Assembly (NCBI GenBank): GCA_947499735.1
Contig: CANMPP010000001.1
Coordinates: 1,612,001 to 1,676,000 of the forward strand
DNA: 64,000 bases
Reading direction: 5' to 3'
Source: an uncultured Pelagimonas sp.
GTDB lineage: Bacteria > Pseudomonadota > Alphaproteobacteria > Rhodobacterales > Rhodobacteraceae
Shown: in pieces, positions 27,593 through 36,995 of the stretch
Layout of the letters: each line of letters opens with the position of its first letter
Position numbering within the stretch: position 1 is the stretch's first letter
Program-made: the position numbers and the translations under genes
Notes under the pieces: model-generated
What the model was told of the DNA's origin: nothing
The model's database searches: none
What the model saw: the letters and a program-made list of their open reading frames with translations, nothing else

Positions 27593-27732
27593 CAATTATT
27601 CTCAAATTTGGCGCATAATCCAAAATCCGCTTAACGTCAGAAGGTCACCCTCTAAACAGAGCCTAACAGTCAAAGCAAGCCGACAGCTTCATAACTGAAA
27701 TTTTGATATGCTCTTTACGAGGCTAGAAAGAA

Positions 27733-29919
27733 ATGACGACTTCGACCGAAAATTATACCGGTTCAGGACAATACATTGTTATAATCGACAGCGGCTATAG
27801 CGCCGATTTCAGCACATCCAATCATACGGTGTTGGACAATCAACACGATATATCTGGTAGGGTTCTGACCTTAAATCAATCTGAAACCTATGTTCAAGGT
27901 TCATTTGTAGAGGCTGTCATTTTACAAACGGCCAGTGATGTAAACATTATTCACATTAAGGTTTCAGAAGACGGCTCGAATACCGCATCCCCCGCCGCCG
28001 TCGAGCGCGCGTTGAAGTCTGTCGCGAGCCTATCCCGATATTATGATATCGCCGCTGTTAACTTAAGCATGACAAGCTCTCACACGACGGAAGATGTTTA
28101 TACAGATTTGACTGACGAATTCATGGCGCTCAGCGAATTGGATATATTGGTGACGATCGCAGCGGGCGATGACTATGGTACCTACGGTTATGGAATAAGC
28201 GAAACTGCGGCAAATGATTTCGTCGTCGCCGTGTCTGCTGTTAACAATAATGACGGTCTAACATCCTGGACGCGGCGCAGCAAAACGCTCACGGATATCA
28301 CGGCAGACGGAATTGTTACAGTCACAGACAAATATGGAATTGAATATGATCTAAATGGGACCAGTTATGCAGCACCCACAATTGCCGCCATTGCTGCACT
28401 TTTACAGCAAGCGTCTCTTGACGTGAATAATGTACGTCTCAGCAATGAAAATATTCTTGAGATCCTTCAACTTTCCGGACGCGATGTTACAGGCTTTGAA
28501 GGGTCCGAAATCGCTGGTTATAACGTAGCTGATGCAGATGCCGCAGTTGCGTATTTCTTGGAAAACGCAGACTATTATGGAACCCCTTACGGCACGTATT
28601 CAGATGCGGATGACGACGTAGTCGCGACAAACGAAGCGCAAGAAATCTCAACATATGGCGGCGCGGACACAATTGCCGCTTTAGGAGGAGATGATACCAT
28701 CAATAGCGGCGAAGGTGCCGATTACATCGATGCCGGAGAAGGTAATAACTTGGTTTTTGCAGGCGATGGCGACGACACGATTACCACAGAAGATGGCGAT
28801 AATACTGTCTATGGGGGATATGGTGACGACCAAATCAATACCGATGATGGTGGCGATCTACTTTATGGCGAAAGTGGCAATGATAGCATCTCTAGCAGCT
28901 ATGGTGATGACACCATATATGGTGGTGACGGCTTCGACACATTGTTTGGCGGGCTTGGAGACGATTTGATATATGGCGGATCGCAAGCGGATACAATTGA
29001 TGCCGGCTATGGCGAGGATACGGTCTATGGTGACAACGGGCGCGATTATATCGAGCTTGGTGGCAACGAAGACCTGTTTATCGACAATGACCAAGACGAC
29101 TTTAATGGCAAAGACACAGTCTACGGTGGATCCGGTCGCGATACGCTTCTAGGTGCTGGTGGTGACGACTGGCTATATGGAGAAGGTGGCACAGATAGTA
29201 TTTTCGGTGGAATCGGCGACGACACTTTCGACGGCGGTTCCGGTAATGACACTGTAGAGGGTGGCACAGGTTCTGACTCCGGAACCTTAGGTAGTGGCGA
29301 CGATATCTACATTGACGACGCAGAAGATGTTGGGGACGATGTTTTTGCCGACTACGGTAATGATACTATATATGGTCTCGGCGGCGATGACACATTCGAC
29401 GGTGGTGAAGGCGATGATCTGATCTATGCTGGCGAAGGTGAGGACGTCATCTATGGGGACCACGGTAACGACGTGATCTACGATGGTAGCCAAACGGACT
29501 ACGTCGATGCTGGCCGAGGGGATGACACCGTCTACTCGAATAATGGTCGCGATTACATTGATCTAGGCGTAGGTCATGATGTTTTTTACGACAATGAACA
29601 AGACGACGTTAACGGGCGGGACACTGTTTCTGGCGGCTCTGGGAATGATACGATCCACAGTGGCAGCGGGAACGACTTGTTTTATGGCGGCTATGGTGAC
29701 GATGTATTTGTTTTCGATACAGCGCTCTCTTTGGGTGACGACACGATCTCAGATTTCCTGAATGGCACAGATCTCATCGAAATGCATGGCGTTACATTGG
29801 CTGATTTGACCATCACGCAGGCGTTGGATGATACGCTGATTGAGTGGTCTGATGGATCCGTCACATTGGCAAATGTCGAAGCCGACAAAATCACACAAGA
29901 TGACTTCGTATTTGTGTGA
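27733..29919 (+). CDS. RTX subtilase paralogue, predicted inactive (pseudoprotease)
   Basis: A 728-aa paralogue of the preceding gene with the same layout. Asp19 (YIVIIDSGYS) and Ser211 (GTSYAAPTIAAIAA) are kept, but the catalytic His is Gln55: YVQGSFVE aligns with DVHGAFVG of copy 1, codon CAA for CAT. The oxyanion Asn is also lost, Asp146 (AAGDDYG for SAGNYG). A serine protease needs both, so it should not cleave. The RTX array and C-terminal export region are intact and open throughout. The reading frame is undamaged, which suggests a retained binding, calcium-dependent or decoy role. It may instead be a recently decaying duplicate. Confidence 0.85.
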   Translation: MTTSTENYTGSGQYIVIIDSGYSADFSTSNHTVLDNQHDISGRVLTLNQSETYVQGSFVEAVILQTASDVNIIHIKVSEDGSNTASPAAVERALKSVASLSRYYDIAAVNLSMTSSHTTEDVYTDLTDEFMALSELDILVTIAAGDDYGTYGYGISETAANDFVVAVSAVNNNDGLTSWTRRSKTLTDITADGIVTVTDKYGIEYDLNGTSYAAPTIAAIAALLQQASLDVNNVRLSNENILEILQLSGRDVTGFEGSEIAGYNVADADAAVAYFLENADYYGTPYGTYSDADDDVVATNEAQEISTYGGADTIAALGGDDTINSGEGADYIDAGEGNNLVFAGDGDDTITTEDGDNTVYGGYGDDQINTDDGGDLLYGESGNDSISSSYGDDTIYGGDGFDTLFGGLGDDLIYGGSQADTIDAGYGEDTVYGDNGRDYIELGGNEDLFIDNDQDDFNGKDTVYGGSGRDTLLGAGGDDWLYGEGGTDSIFGGIGDDTFDGGSGNDTVEGGTGSDSGTLGSGDDIYIDDAEDVGDDVFADYGNDTIYGLGGDDTFDGGEGDDLIYAGEGEDVIYGDHGNDVIYDGSQTDYVDAGRGDDTVYSNNGRDYIDLGVGHDVFYDNEQDDVNGRDTVSGGSGNDTIHSGSGNDLFYGGYGDDVFVFDTALSLGDDTISDFLNGTDLIEMHGVTLADLTITQALDDTLIEWSDGSVTLANVEADKITQDDFVFV

Positions 29920-29930
29920 CCTTGTGACAA

Positions 29931-29956
29931 AGCCGCGCCTTTAATTAGGCGCGGCT
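29931..29956. terminator. Bidirectional hairpin between RTX gene 2 and aceA
   Basis: A perfect nine-base-pair stem AGCCGCGCC/GGCGCGGCT with an eight-base loop, between convergent genes. The T tract is weak on both sides. Confidence 0.7.
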
Positions 29957-30042
29957 CTGCTTGCAAGGGAAGGCTCGTCTCGGTGACATCATTTCGATCT
30001 ATGGATCACCAAGCTAAGCCAGCCCTTGATCAATTCGCGGCT

Positions 30043-31677
30043 TTATTCAGCGGCGAATTGGTTCATCGTGTTGGCCGTGCCACCCGCTTTTAACGCACGC
30101 TCACCGCCGACCATTTCTTTGAACGTGTCGCCCAAATCCGATCCAACCTCATGCTGATGCTTCACGGCAGAGATGCCGGAACGGATCTCTTCGCGTTGAA
30201 CCCGTGTCACATAGGCCAGCATCTTATCTTCACCAAAGTATCCACGGCTGAGATCATCCATGCTCTTGGCCGTCAGGTGGAAGGTCGGCAACGTGATCAG
30301 ATTGTGGAACACACCCGCCTTGGTCGAAATGTCATGCTGGAAACGACGCAGACGGTTGTCTGCTTCAAGACCAAGATCGCTTTCGTCCAAATCCGGGCTC
30401 ATCAAAGCGATGCCGTCAGGGTAATCGGTGTCAGCAATCTTGCCCTCTTCGATCCACTGTTCGCGCACTTGTTTGCGCAGGTTCAAGGTCCAGTTAAACG
30501 AAGGTGAGTTGTTATAGGTCAGCTTGGCATTTGGCACCGCTTCCCGAACTTCATCCACCATAGATGCGATTTCTGCCACATTCGGCGTATCCGTTTCGAT
30601 CCAGAGCAGATCCGCGCCGCCATGAGTCAGGCTGGCGATGCAATCCTCGATTACCCGGGCCCGGCCAGTGCCTGCCTGAAATGGGAACAAACCATTGGGC
30701 AGGCGCGCAGGGCGGACAAATTCGCCATCATGGAACAAGGCCAGTTCTCCGTCGCGCATTGGCGCGTCTGCTGTGATCTCTTCAGTTTTCAGCCACTTGG
30801 TATATTCCGCAGCCAGATCACCCGGTTCCTGAGAAACAGGTACTTTTTGCGTCAGCCCCGCACCAAGACTATCGGTGCGTGCCACGATAACGCCATCCTC
30901 AACCCCCAACTCTTCAAAGGCCAAGCGACAGGCGCGCAGTTTCTCAATGAAATCTTCCCGTGGAACTGTCACTTTGCCATCTTGGTGGCCACATTGTTTG
31001 GCGTCGGATACCTGATTTTCGATCTGCAAACAGCAGGCCCCTGCCCGGATCAGTTCCTTCGCCAGCAAATATGTGGCGTGCTCATTGCCAAAGCCCGCAT
31101 CGATATCCGCGATAATCGGCACAACGTGGGATTCAAAATTATCAATGGCGTTTATCGCTGCACGCTCAGCCACTTTGTCACCAGCATCACGTGCGGCCTT
31201 CAGATCTTTGAACAGATCATTCATGGCAACTTCATCCGCCTGACGAAGGGACGTGTAAATTTCATTGATCAGATCCGCCACAGCGGTTTTCTCATGCATG
31301 GATTGATCTGGCAGATGCCCCCAACGATTGCGCAGCCCTGCTACCATCCAGCCGGATAGGTATACATAGGCCCGCTTGGTCGTACCGCGCAGACGTTTGA
31401 CGGATTTGATCATTTGCTGAGCGTGAAACCCAGACCAGCACCCCAAAGATTGGGTCGATAGGTTTGGGTCGGCATCATAGGCCGCCATATCCGCCCGCAT
31501 CACGCCAGCCATGTCCCGTGCAATGTCCAGATGCGTATTATACGTGTTTTGCAGCCTAAGCTGGACGATATCATCAATCGTTACACCGCCCGGGGCAGAA
31601 CCACTGGGAAAACGGGCTTCGGCCTCCATCCGCAATTCGTCATAGGTCTTGGATTTTTTGTCTGTGAAATGTGTCAT
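30043..31677 (-). CDS. aceA: Isocitrate lyase
   Basis: A 544-aa isocitrate lyase, which splits isocitrate to glyoxylate and succinate at the start of the glyoxylate shunt, used on acetate or fatty acids. The active-site Cys is in AKQCGHQDGKVTVP, the KxCGH motif, and metal/substrate residues include DIDAGFGNEHATY and ARTDSLGAG. The length fits the longer ICL subclass found in many proteobacteria. GGAGG precedes the ATG at 31677. It lies 91 bases downstream of aceB on the same strand, so probably one unit, with the divergent regulator beyond. Confidence 0.95.
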   Translation of the reverse strand: MTHFTDKKSKTYDELRMEAEARFPSGSAPGGVTIDDIVQLRLQNTYNTHLDIARDMAGVMRADMAAYDADPNLSTQSLGCWSGFHAQQMIKSVKRLRGTTKRAYVYLSGWMVAGLRNRWGHLPDQSMHEKTAVADLINEIYTSLRQADEVAMNDLFKDLKAARDAGDKVAERAAINAIDNFESHVVPIIADIDAGFGNEHATYLLAKELIRAGACCLQIENQVSDAKQCGHQDGKVTVPREDFIEKLRACRLAFEELGVEDGVIVARTDSLGAGLTQKVPVSQEPGDLAAEYTKWLKTEEITADAPMRDGELALFHDGEFVRPARLPNGLFPFQAGTGRARVIEDCIASLTHGGADLLWIETDTPNVAEIASMVDEVREAVPNAKLTYNNSPSFNWTLNLRKQVREQWIEEGKIADTDYPDGIALMSPDLDESDLGLEADNRLRRFQHDISTKAGVFHNLITLPTFHLTAKSMDDLSRGYFGEDKMLAYVTRVQREEIRSGISAVKHQHEVGSDLGDTFKEMVGGERALKAGGTANTMNQFAAE

Positions 31678-31768
31678 GTCATTTCCTCCTCAGAAAACAT
31701 TTGGCAATAGGTCAGGCACGCACCGGATCAACCGGCACGGCCTTCGTGAGTGGTGGGTGGTTGAAAAG

Positions 31769-33391
31769 TTAGCTGCGGTTCAGCGACTGATATGCAGGCA
31801 GCGTGATAAAGTCCGGCATCTCCGCCGCCAGAACAGCCTGGACCAGCAAACGCATTGCTTCGCCATAGGTGCTTTTGCGGTATTCATCAGCGCCAAGGCG
31901 CAACCGGACAGCCGCGATTTCGGCCTGCATCAGGTCAGAGAACCAAGCCGCGTCAAAAACCCGGGCGTCCCCCTTGGGCATCTGAACATGTGCACCATGT
32001 TCGCGCCACTGCCACAGCTGGGCACGACTGATTTCTGCGGTTGCCGCATCCTCCATCAGATTGTTGATAGGAACCGCACCGCGTCCATTCAGCCATTGGG
32101 CCAAATATTCCAACGCGACCGAGATATTGGCACGTACGCCGTCTTCCGTGATGGCCCCTTTATGTGGCGTCAGCAATTCATGTTCTTGGATCTTGTAATA
32201 CTGACGAGGCACACGGATCTGGTTTGGCATCGGCATATGCGCATCAAACACCTCTTGCGCCACAGGGATCAGATCAGGATGGGCCACCCATGTGCCGTCA
32301 TGGCCCATGGTTACTTCGCGCAACTTATCAGCACGGACCTTATCAAAGGCACGTTGGTTCGCCGCCTCATCCCCTTTGATCGGGATTTGTGCCGCCATGC
32401 CACCCATCGCATGAATGCCCCGACGATGGCATACTTTCACCAGGCGCGCCGCATAGGTCGCCAAAAACGCGTCATCCATTGTGACAGCACCGCGATCCGG
32501 CAGAACATATTCGGAATGCGCACGGGTCGCTTTGATGTAGCTAAAGATATAATCCCAACGTCCGCAATTCAGCCCTGCAATGTGGTCGCGCAATTCCCAA
32601 ATGATCTCATCCATCTCAAACGCAGCACGCAGGGTTTCGATCAGAACGGTGGCTTTGATCGTTCCGCGTGGCAGACCAATGCGATCCTGCGACCAGTTGA
32701 AGATTTCATTCCAAAGCCGGGCCTCGCGATGGTTTTCAAGCTTTGGCAGATAGTAGAAGGGCCCACGCCCTGCTTCATGCAGCGCCGCACCATTGTGGAA
32801 CAGATGCAGGCCGAAATCGAACAAGGCTGCCGGGATCGGCGCACCATCGATCTGCATATTCTCTTCCAACAAATGCAGGCCACGTGGGCGGATCATCATC
32901 AAAGCATGATCTTGCGCCAGCTCATATGTTTTTCCACGTGCCTTATCTTCAAAGCCGAGACATCCATCACGATAGTCCATCATATTGATCTGTCCGGCGA
33001 CCATCAGATCAAAACGGGGTGCGCTCGCGTCTTCAAAATCGGCCATGAAGACTTTCGCGCCAGAGTTCAGCGCGTTGATCATCATCTTGCGATCAACCGG
33101 ACCTGTAATTTCAACCCGGCGGTCTTGTAAGATTTTCGGCAGCGCAGCAATTTGCCAGTCACTTTGACGAATATCGCGCGTTTCCGGCAGATATTCTGGC
33201 AACTGGCCTTGGTCATAGGCATGCTGACGTATTTTTCTTGCATTCATCAACGCCGCAATCCGCGATCCGAATGCAGCATTCAATTCACACAAAAATTGTT
33301 GAGCGTTTTCAGTTACTACACGTTCCACGCCAGGAACTTGTTTCACAGCATGAATTGTATTTCTCGCTTCGCGTGTCAGGTCTTTGGGCAT
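31769..33391 (-). CDS. aceB: Malate synthase A
   Basis: A 540-aa malate synthase, isoform A, which condenses glyoxylate with acetyl-CoA to malate. Signatures: VFMADFEDASAPRF, GPFYYLPKLENHREARLWNE, IGLPRGTIKATVLIETLRA (catalytic Arg and Glu), WDYIFSYIKA, and a C-terminal APQ-type end. The ATG at 33391 (MPKDLTREARN) has AAGGAG seven bases before. It is followed by aceA. A dyad sits between its start and the divergent regulator. Confidence 0.95.
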   Translation of the reverse strand: MPKDLTREARNTIHAVKQVPGVERVVTENAQQFLCELNAAFGSRIAALMNARKIRQHAYDQGQLPEYLPETRDIRQSDWQIAALPKILQDRRVEITGPVDRKMMINALNSGAKVFMADFEDASAPRFDLMVAGQINMMDYRDGCLGFEDKARGKTYELAQDHALMMIRPRGLHLLEENMQIDGAPIPAALFDFGLHLFHNGAALHEAGRGPFYYLPKLENHREARLWNEIFNWSQDRIGLPRGTIKATVLIETLRAAFEMDEIIWELRDHIAGLNCGRWDYIFSYIKATRAHSEYVLPDRGAVTMDDAFLATYAARLVKVCHRRGIHAMGGMAAQIPIKGDEAANQRAFDKVRADKLREVTMGHDGTWVAHPDLIPVAQEVFDAHMPMPNQIRVPRQYYKIQEHELLTPHKGAITEDGVRANISVALEYLAQWLNGRGAVPINNLMEDAATAEISRAQLWQWREHGAHVQMPKGDARVFDAAWFSDLMQAEIAAVRLRLGADEYRKSTYGEAMRLLVQAVLAAEMPDFITLPAYQSLNRS

Positions 33392-33447
33392 GGATTTACT
33401 CCTTACAATAGCGCGACCCATCTCGTGAGGGATCTGCGCAGTTCACA

Positions 33448-33554
33448 ATTACAACCTGAATGTGTTATGCTGCAGTTGCAATGCGGTTATGCAGAAAACG
33501 GGTAACTCTGTCAGTCATGTCAGGCCAAACCCCGACGAGTTGTAAGGTTGTAAT
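33448..33554. promoter_or_regulatory. Candidate operator region, aceBA/regulator
   Basis: A ten-base inverted repeat ATTACAACCT (33448-33457) and AGGTTGTAAT (33545-33554). A second GTTGTAA (33539-33545) makes a direct repeat with the right arm. The right arm abuts the regulator start. It suggests binding by the divergent XRE-type regulator, controlling itself and aceBA. Not tested. Confidence 0.5.
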
Positions 33555-33557
33555 GTT

Positions 33558-35027
33558 ATGTTAAAGACGGAACGTGGAGAGAAATTGGTCATTGGAACGC
33601 GGCTCAAAGTGCTGCGTAAATCGCTTGGATTGACACAAGCGCAGATGGCCGAACAGCTGGGTGTATCCTCCAGCTACATCACACTTATTGAGGCAGATCA
33701 AAGACCTGCTTCGGCCAAGCTATTGATGCGTTTGGCGCAGGTCTATGACCTGAATATTTCCGAATTGGCCCCGGATGTGGATATGCAGCTGGCGTCGGAT
33801 TTCGCTGAAACGTTGAAAGATCCCACCCTGCAAGCAGGGTCGATTCCACGCAGCGAAATCGAAGCTGTTTTACAGGCATCGCCCCGAATCGCGCGCGCAT
33901 TTGTGCGGCTTCACGCACAACGCGCTGACCTCGCGATGCGGCAAGAGGTGATAAAACCGCCCGAAGCAGGCCAAGACACCACACACATGGCGCCTGAGAT
34001 CGTGACAACTCCATTTGGCATTCAAACATTGCGCCCTGCAGATCATGTGCGCAATTGGCTTTATGAGCGGCAGAATTACATCGACGCCCTGGATCGGGCG
34101 GCCGAAAATCTAGCAACCGATCTCGATCTGCGCCGAAAAGAGCCACATATCGCCCTAACGCAACGTTTGACGCAGCATGGCATCAAAGTGCGCATTTTTC
34201 CCGCCAAGGAAATGCATGGATCCCTGCGCCGCATAGATGCTGATAGCAATACATTGATGTTGTCAGAACTGCTGGGACAGGCCAGCCGAAGGTTCCAAAT
34301 TGGCGTGATGATCGCCCGCGTCGAATTTGCCGACCTGATCGAATCCTGCGTCCAGCAAACTGGTTTCTCAGATCCAGACGCTTTGACACTGGCCCGGGTC
34401 AGTATGGCCAATTACTTTGCTGCGGCCCTTCTTATGCCCTACACCCGGTTTCTGGCGGCATGCGAGCTGGAACGCTATGATGTTGAACTGCTCAGCCGCC
34501 GCTTTGGCACCAGTTTTGAACAAACCGCACATCGCATGTCGACATTGCAGCGTCCTGATGCGCGAGGTATTCCGTTCTTCTTTGTTCGTGTGGATCAGGC
34601 CGGCAATGTATCGAAACGGTTCAGCGCCGGACGGTTTGCATTTTCCCGATTTGGCGGCACCTGCCCTCTTTGGAATGTCCATTCGGCGTTTGAAACACCG
34701 GGGCGGATTCGCGCGCAAATGATACGCTTGCCCGAAGGCGAGCGGTATTTTTCCATAGCCCGCACCATCAATCGCGCTGGCGGATCGATTGCCGCCCCAG
34801 CGCAAAAGCTGGCGATTGGATTAGGATGCGACATTTCCCATGCGAAACGGCTGGTCTATGCGGATATGATCAATTTTGAGCACACGAAACCAACCGATAT
34901 TGGTCTGAATTGCTACCTTTGCGAAAAACCCAATTGCAGTTCGCGCGCGCAGGCGCCGATCAATCGCAAACTGGCCGTCAATGAATTGGAACGCAGCCTC
35001 GCGCTCTATCGATTTGAGGGGGAATAG
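33558..35027 (+). CDS. XRE-family transcriptional regulator (RamB/DUF2083-type)
   Basis: A 489-aa regulator. Residues ~13-68 are an XRE helix-turn-helix (RLKVLRKSLGLTQAQMAEQL then VSSSYITLIEADQRPAS). The middle is a DUF955-like IrrE-type region (ASRRFQIGVMIARVEFADLI, MANYFAAALLMPYTRFL) without a HExxH. The C-terminus is a DUF2083-like cysteine cluster (NCYLCEKPNCSSR) that may bind metal. Relatives (RamB, MccR, ScfR) control glyoxylate-shunt, acetate or propionate genes. Location divergent to aceBA supports that role; whether it activates or represses is unknown. Confidence 0.88.
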   Translation: MLKTERGEKLVIGTRLKVLRKSLGLTQAQMAEQLGVSSSYITLIEADQRPASAKLLMRLAQVYDLNISELAPDVDMQLASDFAETLKDPTLQAGSIPRSEIEAVLQASPRIARAFVRLHAQRADLAMRQEVIKPPEAGQDTTHMAPEIVTTPFGIQTLRPADHVRNWLYERQNYIDALDRAAENLATDLDLRRKEPHIALTQRLTQHGIKVRIFPAKEMHGSLRRIDADSNTLMLSELLGQASRRFQIGVMIARVEFADLIESCVQQTGFSDPDALTLARVSMANYFAAALLMPYTRFLAACELERYDVELLSRRFGTSFEQTAHRMSTLQRPDARGIPFFFVRVDQAGNVSKRFSAGRFAFSRFGGTCPLWNVHSAFETPGRIRAQMIRLPEGERYFSIARTINRAGGSIAAPAQKLAIGLGCDISHAKRLVYADMINFEHTKPTDIGLNCYLCEKPNCSSRAQAPINRKLAVNELERSLALYRFEGE

Positions 35028-35086
35028 ATAGGTTAGGACAATCCAGCCAATGGCACAGCAAAGCTTACTTCAATGTTGGCGAAGAA

Positions 35087-35163
35087 TGGTACCACCTCCT
35101 GGGCTCGAACCAGGGGCCTCCTGATCCACAATCAGGCGCTCTAACCAACTGAGCTAAGGCGGC
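35087..35163 (-). tRNA. tRNA-His(GTG)
   Basis: A 77-nt cloverleaf with encoded CCA, read on the minus strand. Acceptor GCCGCCT pairs with AGGTGGT including two wobbles. The anticodon loop gives GTG (GATTGTGGATC). T loop TTCGAGC. No G at -1 is encoded, as expected only if it is added or processed from upstream. Confidence 0.95.
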
Positions 35164-35333
35164 ATTGGCGGGCTAATTACTCCTTGCCCGCGCCGATTGC
35201 AAGCCCCCGATTGCAGGAAAATCATCGGTTTTTGCATTCGACCAAATCCAGCAGCTGATATGGGCCTGCCAGCAAGACTTGCAAAATTCGCGCCCTCGCG
35301 CTACGGGCTTGGCGTGAAGAAAGGATCCACATC

Positions 35334-35516
35334 ATGGGTATCAACACAGAACGCGATATCGAAGCCAATCTGCAAATCGGCCCAACCGATCAGGGCATGG
35401 TGCGTCTTTTTATTGCTGCTGGTGATCTGGAAATCCCGATGGATTTCACGGTAGATGAAGCGCAGGAAATCGCCGAGGAAATTTTGGCGGCGGCCAAGGC
35501 TGTGGCGCAAGATTGA
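35334..35516 (+). CDS. Small conserved protein (DUF6324-like)
   Basis: A 60-aa acidic protein, MGINTERDIEANLQIG near the start and a C-terminal helix EAQEIAEEILAAAKAVAQD. AGGA lies seven bases before the ATG. It belongs to a small Rhodobacterales family of unknown function. It stands alone between tRNA-His and the first FG-GAP gene. Confidence 0.72.
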   Translation: MGINTERDIEANLQIGPTDQGMVRLFIAAGDLEIPMDFTVDEAQEIAEEILAAAKAVAQD

Positions 35517-35573
35517 AACTCCCTGTTGCGCCTAGCGTGGTCACCATAAGGCCCACGCGATAAATCGATAAAA

Positions 35574-35655
35574 TACGATCTATCAACCATGATTTAGAGT
35601 GCTGCCTCTAAAGACGATCCCATCTGTTTCTTTTCCAGAATGGGATCTCATTTCA
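35574..35655 (+). promoter_or_regulatory. Two-hairpin leader of FG-GAP gene 1
   Basis: A -10-like TACGAT (35574-35579), then stem-loop 1 TTTAGAG/CTCTAAA (35593-35612, six-base loop) and stem-loop 2 GATCCCAT/ATGGGATC (35616-35623 with 35640-35647, inner CTG/CAG). The second stem contains GGGA just before the start at 35655, so it could hide the ribosome site. The same geometry with compensating changes precedes the paralogue. Confidence 0.55.
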
Positions 35656-36908
35656 TGCAACTCAACACAAAAATTTTAGCAGCATTTGCGCTTAGCTTAG
35701 CAAGTACTGCAACCTGCGCAGCAACCGTTGAAACCTTCAAAATAACCGCAAATGACGGCGCTACAAACGATTACTACGGTTATTCTGTTGCGGTAGATGG
35801 CACTACTGCTATCGTTGGTGCTTATGGCGATGATAATTATTCTGGTTCGGCATATCTATTCGATACGACGACCGGCGAACAAATCACAAAACTCACTTTG
35901 GATGACAGCAATGCCCGAGACTATTTTGGCTATTCTGTAGCAATTTCTGGAAGCACAGCAATTGTAGGCGTATACGGAGACGACACCAACGGCACAAGCA
36001 GTGGTGCCGCATATTTATTTGACACAACGACCGGCGAACAAATCGCAAAATTGACAGCAGATGATGCGGCGTCGCTAGACTATTTTGGGCGTACGGTTGC
36101 AACCTCCGGCACTACAGCAATTGTTGGTGCGATATTTGAGGACGAAAATGGCACCAATAGCGGTGCCGCATACCTATTTGACACGACGACCGGTGAACAA
36201 ATCGCGAAACTGACAGCGGATGACGGACAAGTTCAGGATCGATTTGGAAACGCCGTCGCAATCTACGAATCTACAGCGATCGTTGGCGCCTCTAGAGACG
36301 ATGATAATGGGTCCAATAGCGGATCAGCATATCTATTTGACACCGAAACAGGGGAGCAAATCGCAAAACTGACTGCAGATGATGCGGAATCTGGCGATTA
36401 CTTTGGTGGGTCTGTCGCGATTTCAGGATCCATAGCAGTGGTCGGCGCGCATTCTGCTGCGAACGATGACGGAGCAGTGTATGTTTTTGACATAACAACA
36501 GGACAACAAATCGCCAAATTTACGGCAAATAACTCGTCAGAGCACATTGGGCATTTTGGTTCGTCGGTTGATCTATACGGAAACATTGCAATCATTGGCG
36601 CAGAAGATTCTTCCAAAGGTACAGGGACAACATATATATTCGACGTAACATCCGGAGAACAACTAGCTAAAATCACCGCTAGTGATGGTGACACGCTCGA
36701 TTACTTCGGTAACTCTGTTTCGTTGTCTGGAACTACGGCCATCATAGGCGCATATGGGGACGACGATAACGGTGACATCAGTGGATCTGCATACCTCTAT
36801 GACATCTCAAACCTGACAACGGTCGCACCCGTTCCCCTGCCCGCAGGCATTTGGTTGCTGGGATCGGCATTGGGCCTAGGCGCATTGGCACGACGTCGTC
36901 GCGGCTAA
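35655..36908 (+). CDS. Secreted FG-GAP repeat protein 1, VPLPA-CTERM
   Basis: A 417-aa exported protein. Signal peptide MQLNTKILAAFALSLASTA, then seven repeats of about 50 residues built as DYFGYSVAISG-TAIVGAYGDDDNG-SGSAYLFDTTTGEQIAKL, the FG-GAP/integrin-alpha-like beta-propeller blade. It ends with APVPLPAGIWLLGSALGLG and RRRRG, the VPLPA-type sorting signal. An in-frame ATG five codons upstream (35640) lies inside the leader stem, so I take 35655. A seven-bladed propeller displayed on the surface is the likely fold; ligand unknown. Confidence 0.85.
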   Translation: MQLNTKILAAFALSLASTATCAATVETFKITANDGATNDYYGYSVAVDGTTAIVGAYGDDNYSGSAYLFDTTTGEQITKLTLDDSNARDYFGYSVAISGSTAIVGVYGDDTNGTSSGAAYLFDTTTGEQIAKLTADDAASLDYFGRTVATSGTTAIVGAIFEDENGTNSGAAYLFDTTTGEQIAKLTADDGQVQDRFGNAVAIYESTAIVGASRDDDNGSNSGSAYLFDTETGEQIAKLTADDAESGDYFGGSVAISGSIAVVGAHSAANDDGAVYVFDITTGQQIAKFTANNSSEHIGHFGSSVDLYGNIAIIGAEDSSKGTGTTYIFDVTSGEQLAKITASDGDTLDYFGNSVSLSGTTAIIGAYGDDDNGDISGSAYLYDISNLTTVAPVPLPAGIWLLGSALGLGALARRRRG

Positions 36909-36995
36909 AGGCATGTCTTTGGGTTGAACCGGACTTGTCTAAAATCGGTTCAGCTATTTAGAAGGCGCAAGCCGATGGTAAATAAATACTTAAAT

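Noticed and set aside
26200-29700. Repetitive DNA as satellite or CRISPR
   Set aside because: It is the RTX nonapeptide coding pattern with variable codons.
27733-29919. RTX copy 2 as a broken pseudogene
   Set aside because: The frame, repeats and export end are intact; only active-site residues differ, so I call it a predicted inactive protein.
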